This document shows positions 8,200 to 15,598 of a stretch of 64,000 bases of DNA, in pieces (position 1 is the stretch's first letter; every line of letters starts with the position of its first letter). The stretch covers positions 62,001-126,000 of the forward strand of contig JAFEFO010000028.1 in assembly GCA_018240565.1 (NCBI GenBank), read 5' to 3'. The notes beneath the pieces were generated by a model. It saw nothing but the letters and a program-made list of their open reading frames with translations, ran no database searches and was not told the origin of the DNA. Made by a program: the position numbers and the translations under genes. This DNA comes from Pseudomonadota bacterium (lineage in GTDB: Bacteria; Pseudomonadota; Gammaproteobacteria; Xanthomonadales; Rhodanobacteraceae).

Positions 8200-8571
8200 G
8201 TGCGTCCTTCCTTTGCGGTGGGAAATCGGTACGGGAGAAATTCGCCTGTGCGCCGAACTGTCCCGCGATTGGATGTACGTGCCGGCGCGTGAAAAGTTGG
8301 ACGACTGCGTGATGGCGTCGCTACGGTGATGGTTCGGTCGGCGCGGCGGCACCGTGGCGACGAGCGTCGCCTCGAGGTGTTGGCGCAAGCGGGCCGGCAG
8401 CGGCGGGGCGGGCAGGCGCTGCAGCGCCGCGATCATGCGCGCGAACTCGCCGCGCAGCGTGCGCGCCCGGGCGTCGTCAAGCAGTGCGTGGTCGAGCTCG
8501 GCGCGCGCGGCCGCATCAAGCTCGCCATCGATTTCCGCATGGATCAGTTCGAGGGTGCGTGACGGGATCAT
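7237..8571 (-). CDS. Anti-sigma-factor-like N-terminus in frame with the repeat protein (long form)
   Basis: From ATG 8571, 24 bases after the ECF sigma stop, the frame runs without a stop into the repeat protein (444 residues in all). Residues 1-70 (HAEIDGELDAAARAELDHAL, then MIAALQRLPAPPLP) look like the N-terminal sigma-binding domain of cysteine-free ECF anti-sigma factors. Residues 75-124 are poorly protein-like (HHRSDAITQSSNFSRAG) and overlap an ECF-type promoter and a good ribosome-binding site. Two readings are possible: a single anti-sigma factor with a transmembrane segment and a periplasmic repeat tail, or a decayed anti-sigma ORF fused by chance to an independently expressed 320-residue repeat protein. 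The start at 8571 has no clear Shine-Dalgarno sequence but may be coupled to sigma translation. Confidence 0.5.
   Translation of the reverse strand: MIPSRTLELIHAEIDGELDAAARAELDHALLDDARARTLRGEFARMIAALQRLPAPPLPARLRQHLEATLVATVPPRRPNHHRSDAITQSSNFSRAGTYIQSRDSSAHRRISPVPISHRKGRTHMKTRNIVAMGGALAVAIAAVVHFGFHYPPSSADLAGTIAPAQRYHGDSLQQTDVQTGDQAVAQLMQSDVFTRIVKDPGFRAFVTDASLRGFAADKNFAALVADKNFAELAANKNFAELAANKSFAQFAADKSFAQLVADRNFAQLAANKNFAQLVADKNFAELAANKSFAEFAAQKNFADMVASKNFAELAANKNFAELAANKSFAELVDNKNFAELAANKNFAELIANRNLAQFAANKSFAELVADKNFAELAANRSFAQLVADRSFAELVGNKNFAELVANKDVAELVGNKNFAELVANKNFAELVNSAEFQARFNER
7276..7923 (-). repeat. 24 tandem 27-bp coding repeats
   Basis: Twenty-four in-frame 27-bp units, each encoding a nonapeptide such as ANKNFAELA or ADKSFAQLV. 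Many units differ by only a few bases, which points to recent expansion by slippage or recombination, so copy number may vary between strains. Because units are multiples of three, gains and losses keep frame. The repeat also leaves several other frames open on both strands; those ORFs are artefacts. Confidence 0.97.
8276..8300 (-). promoter_or_regulatory. ECF-type promoter of the repeat-protein gene
   Basis: On the minus strand CCAACTTTTC, 11 bases, CGTA. The same two boxes with the same spacing occur before the ECF sigma gene (9142-9166). The transcript would start near 8269, giving a leader of about 70 bases before ATG 8199. The site lies inside the anti-sigma-like reading frame. Confidence 0.75.
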
Positions 8572-8595
8572 CGCAAACGGGGCCGTGAATGCCGC

Positions 8596-9138
8596 TCAAA
8601 GCCGGTCCATGGCGACCAGTTCGTCGCGCAGCGCCTGGCGTGCGGTGAACAGGCGCGATTTCACGGTCTTGGCCGGACAGCCGAGGATCTGCGCGATTTC
8701 GTCGTAACCCAGGCCCTGCACGTGCTTGAGCACGATCACCGTGCGATATTCGATTTTCAGTCCCATCAGCGCGCGCTGAACGGCGGCGTCCTGCTGGTCG
8801 TGGGCCAGCGCCTCGTCCGGCGTGTCGTGTCCATCGATCAGGTCGGCCGTGGCCTCCTGCCAGGCCGTGCGGTGGCTGCGCACCTGGTCGAGCGCTTCGT
8901 TCACGGCGATCCGGTACAGCCAGCTCAGGAAGCGTTGGCCCGGATCGTAGCGGTCGAAGTGCTCGTAAGCGCGCATGAATGACGTTTGCATCACGTCGAT
9001 CGCCTCTTCCCGCCGGTGCAGGATCCGGAACACCGCGGCGAAAACCTGCCGCTGGTGGCGCGCCAGCAGCGCGCCGAAGGCCTTGCGGTCGCCGTTAGCG
9101 CAGCGCTGCGTCAGTTCGGTTTCCGACAAATCGTTCAT
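8596..9138 (-). CDS. ECF RNA polymerase sigma factor
   Basis: 180 residues with the two ECF regions. Sigma region 2 covers about 10-80 (QVFAAVFRILHRREEAIDVM, then FMRAYEHFDRYDPGQRFLSW) and region 4 about 115-175 (RTVIVLKHVQGLGYDEIAQI, AKTVKSRLFTARQAL). Length is normal. An anti-sigma-like ORF follows 24 bases downstream, the usual sigma/anti-sigma layout. Its promoter is very close to the start codon and matches that before the repeat-protein gene, so autoregulation is likely. Signal sensed is unknown. It is distinct from the sigma-E gene at 32556. Confidence 0.93.
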   Translation of the reverse strand: MNDLSETELTQRCANGDRKAFGALLARHQRQVFAAVFRILHRREEAIDVMQTSFMRAYEHFDRYDPGQRFLSWLYRIAVNEALDQVRSHRTAWQEATADLIDGHDTPDEALAHDQQDAAVQRALMGLKIEYRTVIVLKHVQGLGYDEIAQILGCPAKTVKSRLFTARQALRDELVAMDRL

Positions 9139-9141
9139 GAA

Positions 9142-9166
9142 TACGGGCGAGCATGGGAAAAGTTGG
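9142..9166 (-). promoter_or_regulatory. ECF-type autoregulatory promoter of the sigma gene
   Basis: Minus strand CCAACTTTTC, 11 bases, CGTA, identical in both boxes and spacer length to the promoter at 8276-8300. The CGTA box ends only 3 bases before the ATG at 9138, so transcription should begin at or just inside the start codon, predicting a leaderless mRNA or a start codon further downstream than annotated. Confidence 0.72.
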
Positions 9167-9213
9167 CGCCGCTTCCGGAAAAACGGCGCTGCCCGTATGT
9201 ATTGGGTATTTGG

Positions 9214-9237
9214 TCCCGAAAATTACACGTTTCGGGA
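9214..9237 (-). terminator. Hairpin between the phosphatase and sigma genes
   Basis: An 8-bp perfect stem (TCCCGAAA / TTTCGGGA) with an 8-base loop lies just beyond the stop codon of the PP2C-type gene. T-richness after the stem is poor, so this is a candidate terminator only. Confidence 0.4.
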
Positions 9238-9245
9238 ATCCCGGC

Positions 9246-11333
9246 TCAGGTCTGCTGGCGCTCGACCTCGAACACCTGGTCGAAGCCGGAGAAGCGGAAG
9301 ATGTCGTAGATGTGGCTGTTGACGTTGACCAGGTGCAGCCGTGCGCCCGAGGCGAGCAGGCGCTTGTGGGCCTTGAGCAGAACGCCCAGACCGGCGCTGG
9401 ATATGTATTCGAGCCTGGCGAAGTCGAACACGGACGGCGCGTTCGCGGCACTGATGAATTGCTCGGCCTTGCCGCACTGCGCGGCATCGAAGCGGCCGAT
9501 GAGCGCGATGGCGCCGCCTGCGCCGTAGCCAATCTCGAACATTGCTGCCTTCCCGTCGGACACTCCAGGCGAGTAGGGTAGTGCCTGGCGCCCGCCTTCA
9601 CCAGTGGGCGCGTCGGCCGGCTGCGACTCCGGCAACGGCGGCGCCGAACGCGCCTTGCGGAACACGATGACGCTGCGCCTGTTTGCGTATTCGTAATCGA
9701 GCGTGTCGACGAGGCGCCGTACCAGGTGCAATCCAAGGCCGCCGGGGCGGCGGTGCTCGAGCGGGGCGCCGGTATCGACGTCGGGCGTGCGCGTCACGTC
9801 GAAGCGCTCGCTGTCGGGATCGGTCAACCGGCAGGTCACCTGCTCCTGCGGGCATTCGATCTCGATCAGGATGCGCCCGCCGCCGGCCGGGTTGTACTTG
9901 ACCATGTTGGTAAACAGTTCCTCGGCTGCCAGCGTCACCGCGTAGGCGTCGGACGCGGCCACGCCGTTCGCGTCGAGCGCCGCATGCAGGAATGCGAATA
10001 TCCCATCGAGCGCCTCGAAGCGGCGCGGGAACGCTTGCCGCGTGCTGTCCGAAGGTGCGTCGCCGGGCACCGCCAGGCGACGGATCAGAACGATCGAAAT
10101 GTCGTCCTGCTGCGCCGTGCCGTTGCCGAAGCGCCGCAACGCGTCGAGCAGCAGGTCGCGCAGGTGCGCCATCGATCCGGTGTGGTGCCGGCTCAGCAGT
10201 GCGGTCACGGCGGATTCGCCGAATTCATTGCCCGCGCCATCGTTGTACTCGTAGACACCGTCGGACAGCAGCGCGAATACATCGCCCGGCGCAAGCGCGA
10301 GCGTGCGCGGCGGGCGTAGCGCGGTCTGCTCCATCGCGCCCAGCGGGGCCGTGGTCGGCGGGTGAGTGTCGACACGGCGGGTGGCGGCGTGGAAATGCAG
10401 CAACGGGCCCTGTCCGCCGGAGTGGTAGCTGAGTGTGTGCCGGTGCGGATCCAGAAGGCCGAGGAAAGCGGTGACGAAGCGGTCCTCGGGCAGGTCGGCG
10501 ACGAGCTGGTCGTTGATGTGGCGAAACGTGTCGTCGAGCCCAGCGCCGAGCCGCTGCGCCACGCGCAGCATCGCGCGCACCTGCGTCGCCGACAGCGCCG
10601 GGCCGATGCCATGTCCGGTCGCATCACCCATCAGCACCATCACGCAGCCATCCGGCGTCGGTACGAAGTCGTAGGTGTCGCCGCCGGTTTCATCGGCCGG
10701 GCGGAACGCGCCGGCGATGTCGTAACCGGCGATCGCAGGGGGCGTCTTCGGCAGTGTGCTCATCTGCACCAGGCGCGCGACCTCGATTTCGCGACGGACG
10801 CGCTCGGACTGCACGAGGCGTTCGGTCAACTGCGCGCGATGCAGTGCCACGGCGCATTGCGCGGCGAACACCCCGGCGAGTTGTTCATCCTCGGGGCCGA
10901 ACACGCCATGGCGGCGGTTGAGTACCTGCAGCACGCCGATGATCGCGCCATCCTGGTCGATCAGCGGCAGGGAGAGCATGCAGCGCGTGCGATGGCCGGA
11001 ATCGAGGTCGACGCTGCGGTCGAAACGCGCTTCGGCGTAGCAATCGGGCACGTTGATCACCTTGCGCGTGCGCAGGCACTCGCCGGCGAGGCCGCGATCG
11101 GCGGAAATCCGGACCGGTGGTGCGCCGGGCGCGAAGCGCGCCTCCAGCTCGTGGCTTGCCTCGAGATAGCGCCATACCGATCCGCTTTCCGCGTCGAGCA
11201 GTTCCTTGGCTACGTCGAGCACCTCGTCGAGCATCGCATCGAGCTTGACCGGGCGGGCGAGGACGCGCACGGCGTCGAGGATGCGGACGACGCGTTCATC
11301 CGCCCAGACGTGCGAATTGTCATGTTCGGTCAT
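9246..11333 (-). CDS. GAF / PP2C (SpoIIE) phosphatase / HATPase / STAS signalling protein
   Basis: About 695 residues from ATG 11333, chosen because AAGG lies just upstream; ATG 11372 would add 13 residues. Domains in order: GAF sensor (about 17-170); SpoIIE-type PP2C phosphatase (187-420; metal-binding Asp in MGDATGHG, LLSDGVYE and DDISIVL); RsbW-like histidine-kinase-type ATPase (434-562; N-box EELFTNMVKY and G-box GGLGLHLVRR); STAS anti-anti-sigma domain (598-695; YISSAGLGVL with the phosphorylatable Ser). It thus carries RsbU-, RsbW- and RsbV-like parts on one chain. A second good ribosome-binding site (GGGAAGG) precedes an internal in-frame ATG at 9542, which would yield the STAS domain alone (98 residues). 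Target sigma factor or effector unknown. Confidence 0.88.
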   Translation of the reverse strand: MTEHDNSHVWADERVVRILDAVRVLARPVKLDAMLDEVLDVAKELLDAESGSVWRYLEASHELEARFAPGAPPVRISADRGLAGECLRTRKVINVPDCYAEARFDRSVDLDSGHRTRCMLSLPLIDQDGAIIGVLQVLNRRHGVFGPEDEQLAGVFAAQCAVALHRAQLTERLVQSERVRREIEVARLVQMSTLPKTPPAIAGYDIAGAFRPADETGGDTYDFVPTPDGCVMVLMGDATGHGIGPALSATQVRAMLRVAQRLGAGLDDTFRHINDQLVADLPEDRFVTAFLGLLDPHRHTLSYHSGGQGPLLHFHAATRRVDTHPPTTAPLGAMEQTALRPPRTLALAPGDVFALLSDGVYEYNDGAGNEFGESAVTALLSRHHTGSMAHLRDLLLDALRRFGNGTAQQDDISIVLIRRLAVPGDAPSDSTRQAFPRRFEALDGIFAFLHAALDANGVAASDAYAVTLAAEELFTNMVKYNPAGGGRILIEIECPQEQVTCRLTDPDSERFDVTRTPDVDTGAPLEHRRPGGLGLHLVRRLVDTLDYEYANRRSVIVFRKARSAPPLPESQPADAPTGEGGRQALPYSPGVSDGKAAMFEIGYGAGGAIALIGRFDAAQCGKAEQFISAANAPSVFDFARLEYISSAGLGVLLKAHKRLLASGARLHLVNVNSHIYDIFRFSGFDQVFEVERQQT

Positions 11334-11441
11334 CGCGCCTTGCCCATGATCGGCTTCCACCCGCGCGGGCATGGTGCGGCCCGTTGCAGAAAGACGTCAA
11401 GTACGCCGCCGCGGGGACGATCGCCCGGATCCGTCGTACGC

Positions 11442-11990
11442 TCACATCCGGTGCAGCAGCACCACCGTTGCGCCGGTTCCGCCCTCGGCCGGCTTGGCCG
11501 AGGCGAAGGCGATCACGTCCGCGCGTCGCCGCAGCAGTCCATCGACCAGGCGCTTGAGCACGGGGCCTTGCGCGCGAGATCGCAATCCCTTGCCGTGGAT
11601 CAGTTTCACGCACAACCGTCCGTCGCGGCGCGATTCGTCGAGGAATTGCTTGACCGCACCGCGCGCCACCACGGCAGTCATCTGGTGCAAATCGATTTCG
11701 TCGGCAATGGAAAAATGCCCGCGCTTGAGCTGGCGCAGCAGGCGCGGCGAGTGGCCGTCCTTGAGGTAGCTCAATTCCTCGCCGACTTCGATCGACGCCG
11801 GGTCGATCACGCTGTCGAGCAGCTCGCCGGCGACATTGGCCTCGTCGCGCCGCGACTGCACGGGCTCGGGCGCGGGAGGCGGGCGCACCGCGGCAGGTGC
11901 CTTGGCGTGGATGCGCCGCACCGGCCCGACCGCCTCGGCGAACAGGCGCAGGTCTTCGTCGCTGATGGCGGTGTTGCGCGGTTTCGGCAT
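11442..11990 (-). CDS. Smr-domain protein
   Basis: 182 residues. The C-terminal half is an Smr domain: DLHQMT (about residue 100) starts it and the HGKGLRS loop follows, the motifs tied to nicking or RNA-cleavage activity in MutS2 and SmrB homologues. The N-terminal half is Ala/Pro-rich and low in complexity, as in the stand-alone SmrA/SmrB group (SmrB cleaves mRNA in collided ribosomes in E. coli). Divergent from surE, with a dispersed repeat between them. The exact orthologue (SmrA or SmrB) is not decided. Confidence 0.88.
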   Translation of the reverse strand: MPKPRNTAISDEDLRLFAEAVGPVRRIHAKAPAAVRPPPAPEPVQSRRDEANVAGELLDSVIDPASIEVGEELSYLKDGHSPRLLRQLKRGHFSIADEIDLHQMTAVVARGAVKQFLDESRRDGRLCVKLIHGKGLRSRAQGPVLKRLVDGLLRRRADVIAFASAKPAEGGTGATVVLLHRM

Positions 11991-12040
11991 ACCGGTCGAG
12001 CTTAGCAGTTGGATGCGGCTGTCCGGTACAATGCGAAAAA

Positions 12041-12152
12041 GTCATCCCGGCATGGATTGCCGGGATCCAGACTGCACGGATGCCATGTCGGAATTGCCTT
12101 TTGGGCTGGCCTTCCCTGGCTACTGGATTCCGGCAATCCATGCCGGAATGAC
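12041..12152 (+). repeat. Dispersed inverted-repeat element, copy 1
   Basis: 112 bp. Outer arms of about 30 bp are reverse complements: GTCATCCCGGCATGGATTGC at the left, closing with GCCGGAATGAC at the right. Each arm itself folds (CCGGC...GCCGG). The centre has the shared GACTGCAYGGATGCC and CCTTCCCTGGCT blocks. Plus orientation. It ends 18 bases before the surE start, so it lies in the surE leader. Confidence 0.93.
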
Positions 12153-12170
12153 AAGCAGGGTACGGTTTCC

Positions 12171-12950
12171 ATGCGAGTTTTGGTAAGCAACGACGACGGC
12201 GTCGACGCCCCGGGCATCGTGATCCTGGCGCAGCGCCTTGCCATCGTGGGGGAAGTGACCGTGGTCGCGCCCGACCGTGACCGCTCCGGCGCCAGCAATT
12301 CGCTCACGCTCGATCAGCCGATCCGCGTGAAGAAGATCGGCGAGCGCCGTTTTCGCGTCGCCGGCACGCCGACCGATTGCGTGCATCTGGCGCTGTCCGG
12401 ACTGCTCGACCACGAGCCCGACATCGTCGTGTCCGGCATCAACAATTCGGCCAACCTTGGCGACGACGTGATCTATTCCGGCACCGTTTCGGCGGCGATG
12501 GAAGGGCGTTTCCTCGGCCTGCCCGCGATCGCGGTGTCGTTGGTTTCGAGCGATCACCAGGGCGAGCATTTCCACAGCGCGGCGCAGGCGGCGTTGTCGA
12601 TCATGCAACGCCTGCTGGTCGATCCCTTGCCCGCCGATACCATCCTCAACGTCAACGTGCCGGACCGCCCGTGGGCGGAGCTGCGCGGCTTTGCGGTGAC
12701 GCGACTCGGACGCCGCCATCGTTCGGCGCCGTGCGTGCCGCAGCGCGACCCGCGCGGGCATCCGATGTACTGGATCGGTCCGGCCGGCGAGGCCGAGGAC
12801 GACGGCCCCGGCACCGATTTCAACGCCGTGCGCGACGGTTATATCTCGATCACGCCGATCCACGTCGATCTGACCCGTTTCCAGGCACTGGAAAAGGTCA
12901 GCAGTTGGGTCAGTTCGCTTTCGCTCGAACTTGGCGGCGCGGTTGCATGA
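12171..12950 (+). CDS. surE: 5'/3'-nucleotidase SurE
   Basis: 259-residue metal-dependent nucleoside-monophosphate phosphatase of the stationary-phase survival cluster. The start ATG at 12171 begins [15 protein letters not shown], with the Asp-Asp metal-binding pair at residues 8-9; [16 protein letters not shown] and [19 protein letters not shown] are further active-site motifs. The stop overlaps the pcm start (ATGA), matching the conserved surE-pcm-nlpD-rpoS arrangement. The upstream region is taken up by a dispersed repeat, so the promoter is not obvious. Confidence 0.96.
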   Translation: MRVLVSNDDGVDAPGIVILAQRLAIVGEVTVVAPDRDRSGASNSLTLDQPIRVKKIGERRFRVAGTPTDCVHLALSGLLDHEPDIVVSGINNSANLGDDVIYSGTVSAAMEGRFLGLPAIAVSLVSSDHQGEHFHSAAQAALSIMQRLLVDPLPADTILNVNVPDRPWAELRGFAVTRLGRRHRSAPCVPQRDPRGHPMYWIGPAGEAEDDGPGTDFNAVRDGYISITPIHVDLTRFQALEKVSSWVSSLSLELGGAVA

Positions 12951-13624
12951 ACGTTTTCTCTCGCCCCACGCCCGAGGCGCAAGGCCTGGGCATGACCAGC
13001 CAACGCGCACGCGACCGCTTGATCGCGCGATTGAAGGAAGAAGGCATCGCCGATCGCCGCGTGCTCGATGTACTCACGCGCCTGCCACGCCATTTGTTTG
13101 TGGAGCCTGCGCTGGAATCGCGCGCATACGAAGACACGGCATTGCCCATCGGTCATGGCCAGACGATCTCGCAACCGTGGGTCGTGGCACGCATGACCGA
13201 AGCGCTGATCGAGGCGAAGATCCCCGCCAAGGTGCTCGAAATCGGCACCGGTTCGGGCTACCAGGCCGCCGTGCTGGCCGCGCTTTGTGGAACCGTATAT
13301 ACCGTCGAGCGTATCGAGAGCTTGCTGCGCGAGGCGCGCAAGCGCTTTCGCAAGCTCGGCATCGAGAACATCCGCAGCAAGAACGACGATGGCCGCGTCG
13401 GCTGGCCGGAATTCGCGCCCTACGACGCGATCATCCTCACCGCCGCGGGCGAGGAAATCGACGCCGCGCTGTTCGCCCAACTTGCGCCCGACGGCGTGCT
13501 GGTCGCTCCGGTCGGTCCGCCCGGCGCGCAGCGCCTGTTGAGCTACCGCCGCGAAGGCGAAGCGTGGAAGGCGCAGATGCTCGGGCAGGTCAGTTTCGTG
13601 CCGCTGCTCGGCGGAGTGGCCTGA
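12947..13624 (+). CDS. pcm: Protein-L-isoaspartate O-methyltransferase
   Basis: 225 residues. Repairs isoaspartyl damage by methylating L-isoaspartyl residues with S-adenosylmethionine. The SAM motif [16 protein letters not shown] (about 90-105) and the substrate-binding [16 protein letters not shown] stretch are clear. Starts with ATG overlapping the surE stop, and its own stop overlaps the next gene (TGATG), so surE-pcm-yqaA are read as one coupled unit. Confidence 0.96.
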   Translation: MNVFSRPTPEAQGLGMTSQRARDRLIARLKEEGIADRRVLDVLTRLPRHLFVEPALESRAYEDTALPIGHGQTISQPWVVARMTEALIEAKIPAKVLEIGTGSGYQAAVLAALCGTVYTVERIESLLREARKRFRKLGIENIRSKNDDGRVGWPEFAPYDAIILTAAGEEIDAALFAQLAPDGVLVAPVGPPGAQRLLSYRREGEAWKAQMLGQVSFVPLLGGVA

Positions 13625-14229
13625 TGCGCCTGTTCAAGCCACTTTACGAACTCGCCCTGCGCTGGGCCGCGCACCCGCGCGCGCAGGCGTACCTGGCTGG
13701 ATTGAGTTTCGTCGAGGCTTTCATTTTCCCGGTTGCGCCGGAGCTGATGCTCGCGCCGATGACACTGGCCAAACCTGCGCGCTGGGCACGGTTCGCCTCG
13801 ATCAGTCTCGGTTTTTCCCTGCTCGGATCGCTGGTTGGATACGGATTGGGCCACTACGCTTTCGACGCGTTGCGGCCGCTGCTCGCCGGCTCTGGAATGC
13901 TCGCGCATCTGGATCAACTCGTTGCCGAGTTCCGCGCCGACGCCGTCGCCCATCCGTGGAAGGCGTTCTGGCTGCTGGTCGCAGCCGGCTTCGTGCCGAT
14001 CCCGATGAAGGTCGCAAGCTGGGCCTGCGGCATCGTCGGCATGCCCCTGCTGCCGTTCCTTGGCGGCATCGCGGTCGGCCGCGGCAAGCGCGTGTACCTG
14101 CTGTGCGGCTTGATCCGCCTCGGTGGCGAGCGCGCGGAAAAAGCGATCCACCGCTGGATCGAACCGATCGGTTGGGCGATTGTCGTTCTGGTCATCCTGC
14201 TTGTGGTCTACTTCGGCTACCTGCGCTAA
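13624..14229 (+). CDS. YqaA-type DedA-like membrane protein
   Basis: 201 residues with four to five hydrophobic segments. The N-terminal part (GLSFVEAFIFPVAPELMLAP) and the later GFVPIPMKVASWACGIVGMP resemble the VTT/SNARE-associated fold of YqaA/DedA proteins, probable lipid or small-molecule transporters of the inner membrane. ATG overlaps the pcm stop. Its position between pcm and nlpD is common in Xanthomonadales. Substrate not known. Confidence 0.85.
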   Translation: MRLFKPLYELALRWAAHPRAQAYLAGLSFVEAFIFPVAPELMLAPMTLAKPARWARFASISLGFSLLGSLVGYGLGHYAFDALRPLLAGSGMLAHLDQLVAEFRADAVAHPWKAFWLLVAAGFVPIPMKVASWACGIVGMPLLPFLGGIAVGRGKRVYLLCGLIRLGGERAEKAIHRWIEPIGWAIVVLVILLVVYFGYLR

Positions 14230-14243
14230 CGAGTCCGCTGACG

Positions 14244-15251
14244 ATGCGTGCAATGTTCCAAGGGATCGTGCGTTGCGCTGCGCTGGCGTTGACCGCGTGG
14301 CTTGCCGGCTGCGCGTCGACTCCGCCCGCACCGGTGGTGGATCTGTCGCTGCCGAACGAAAACCTGTCCGCGGCGGCCGCCGCCGGCACGGCGGCGCAAG
14401 GCTATCGCGTGGTGCGCGGCGACACCTTGTATTCGATCGCGTTCAAGCATGGGCTCGACTACCGCGACCTCGCGGCGTGGAACGGTATCGGCGCGCCGTA
14501 CCGTATTTTCGTCGGGCAGGATTTGCGCCTGAGTGCGCCTGCGGCGCCAGCGGTCGTCGCGACGATTCCGGTGACACCCGAACCGCAACCGGGGCAGGCG
14601 GTGACCTCGGGCATCGGCGAAGGTGCGACCACGACGCCGCTTGCGGCGACGACGTCTGCGCCAAAGCCATCGGCGTTCGAGCCGATCGCCGCGGCACCGG
14701 CGAATTCCCCGCAGTCGCCGCCCGCGGTACCTGCGCCCACGCCAGCCACCCCGGCGCCTCCGCCCGCGCCGCCCCCGGTTGCCGCGCCGGCGCCAAAGCC
14801 GGTCGAGGCCGCGCCGCCTGTCGTGGTAGCGCCCGTGCCGCCAAAACCTGCCGCGAATGCACCCGAACTCAACGCCGGCGGCGTGACCTGGCGCTGGCCG
14901 GCGGAGGGCAAGGTGGTCGGCACCTATGTCGCCGGCGACCAGACCAGACAAGGACTGGACATCGCCGGTCGCGCGGGTGATCCGGTGCGCGCCGCCGCCG
15001 ATGGCGAAGTCGTGTACAGCGGCAACGGGCTCATCGGCTACGGCGAGCTGATCATCGTCAAGCACAACGCCAACTTCCTGTCCGCGTACGGCCACAACAG
15101 CAAGCGCCTGGTCAAGGAAGGCGATCGCGTGAAGGCCGGCCAGGAAATCGCCGAAATGGGCGCCACCAGCGCCAGCCGCGATGAACTGCACTTCGAGATC
15201 CGCAAGAACGGCAAGCCGGTCAATCCGCTGGATTACCTGCCGGCCAGATAA
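14244..15251 (+). CDS. nlpD: NlpD-like LysM/M23 lipoprotein
   Basis: 335 residues. A lipoprotein signal (LTAWLAGC, Cys about residue 22) is followed by a LysM peptidoglycan-binding domain (YRVVRGDTLYSIAFKHGLDY), a long Ala/Pro linker (about 100-205) and a C-terminal M23 peptidase fold (about 210-330). The M23 domain has lost the first zinc histidine (GLDIAG in place of HxGxD) while LHFEIR remains, as in NlpD/EnvC, which activate amidases rather than cut peptidoglycan. It lies 14 bases after yqaA. In relatives it directly precedes rpoS; here a HigBA pair intervenes. Confidence 0.9.
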   Translation: MRAMFQGIVRCAALALTAWLAGCASTPPAPVVDLSLPNENLSAAAAAGTAAQGYRVVRGDTLYSIAFKHGLDYRDLAAWNGIGAPYRIFVGQDLRLSAPAAPAVVATIPVTPEPQPGQAVTSGIGEGATTTPLAATTSAPKPSAFEPIAAAPANSPQSPPAVPAPTPATPAPPPAPPPVAAPAPKPVEAAPPVVVAPVPPKPAANAPELNAGGVTWRWPAEGKVVGTYVAGDQTRQGLDIAGRAGDPVRAAADGEVVYSGNGLIGYGELIIVKHNANFLSAYGHNSKRLVKEGDRVKAGQEIAEMGATSASRDELHFEIRKNGKPVNPLDYLPAR

Positions 15252-15273
15252 GCGCGCACCTGCCGAATCACGC

Positions 15274-15300
15274 TTGATGTTTAACGTTAAACGTTATAGA
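15274..15300 (+). promoter_or_regulatory. Palindromic operator and promoter of higBA
   Basis: The 12-bp perfect palindrome TTTAACGTTAAA (15280-15291) sits between a -35-like TTGATG (15274) and a -10-like TATAGA (15295). The position suits autorepression by the HigA antitoxin. The -10 is 8 bases from the toxin start at 15309, so the leader would be minimal; the 15-base spacer is short, so exact promoter boxes are tentative. Confidence 0.6.
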
Positions 15301-15308
15301 TTCGCCGC

Positions 15309-15587
15309 ATGATCCGAAGCTTCCGCGTAGCGGAAACGAGACTGCTGTTCGAGACCGGACATTCCCGGCGCTTCGCGGCTGTCGCCAAGATCGCGATGCG
15401 CAAACTGGTGCAATTGGACAGCGCCGTTGAATTGCGAGATCTGACTTCGCCGCCTGGCAACCGGCTGGAAGTGCTGGCTGGCGATCGCAAAGGACAATAC
15501 AGCGTGCGCATCAACGATCAGTTCCGCATCTGTTTCCGCTGGACGGCGCAAGGTCCGGAGAACGTCGAAATCGTGGATTACCATTGA
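15309..15587 (+). CDS. higB: HigB-type (RelE-superfamily) toxin
   Basis: 92 residues, the normal size for HigB mRNA interferases that cut translated mRNA on the ribosome. The family pattern is visible in LEVLAGDRKGQYSVRINDQF and RICFRW near the C-terminus. The toxin precedes the antitoxin, as in higBA, and the antitoxin starts 11 bases after it. The operon sits between nlpD and rpoS and has its own palindromic operator upstream. Confidence 0.9.
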   Translation: MIRSFRVAETRLLFETGHSRRFAAVAKIAMRKLVQLDSAVELRDLTSPPGNRLEVLAGDRKGQYSVRINDQFRICFRWTAQGPENVEIVDYH

Positions 15588-15598
15588 GGAGAACCATC

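Noticed and set aside
7096..8292. Long ORFs on the plus strand and other minus frames across the nonapeptide repeat (398, 287 and 264 codons)
   Set aside because: They follow from a 27-bp repeat without stops in several frames; they have no ribosome-binding sites, and the minus-strand frame with a signal anchor is the coherent one.
12041..12152. Dispersed repeats taken as simple terminators
   Set aside because: They lack T-runs, occur before start codons as well as after stops, and share a conserved centre, so they are better described as a repeat family.
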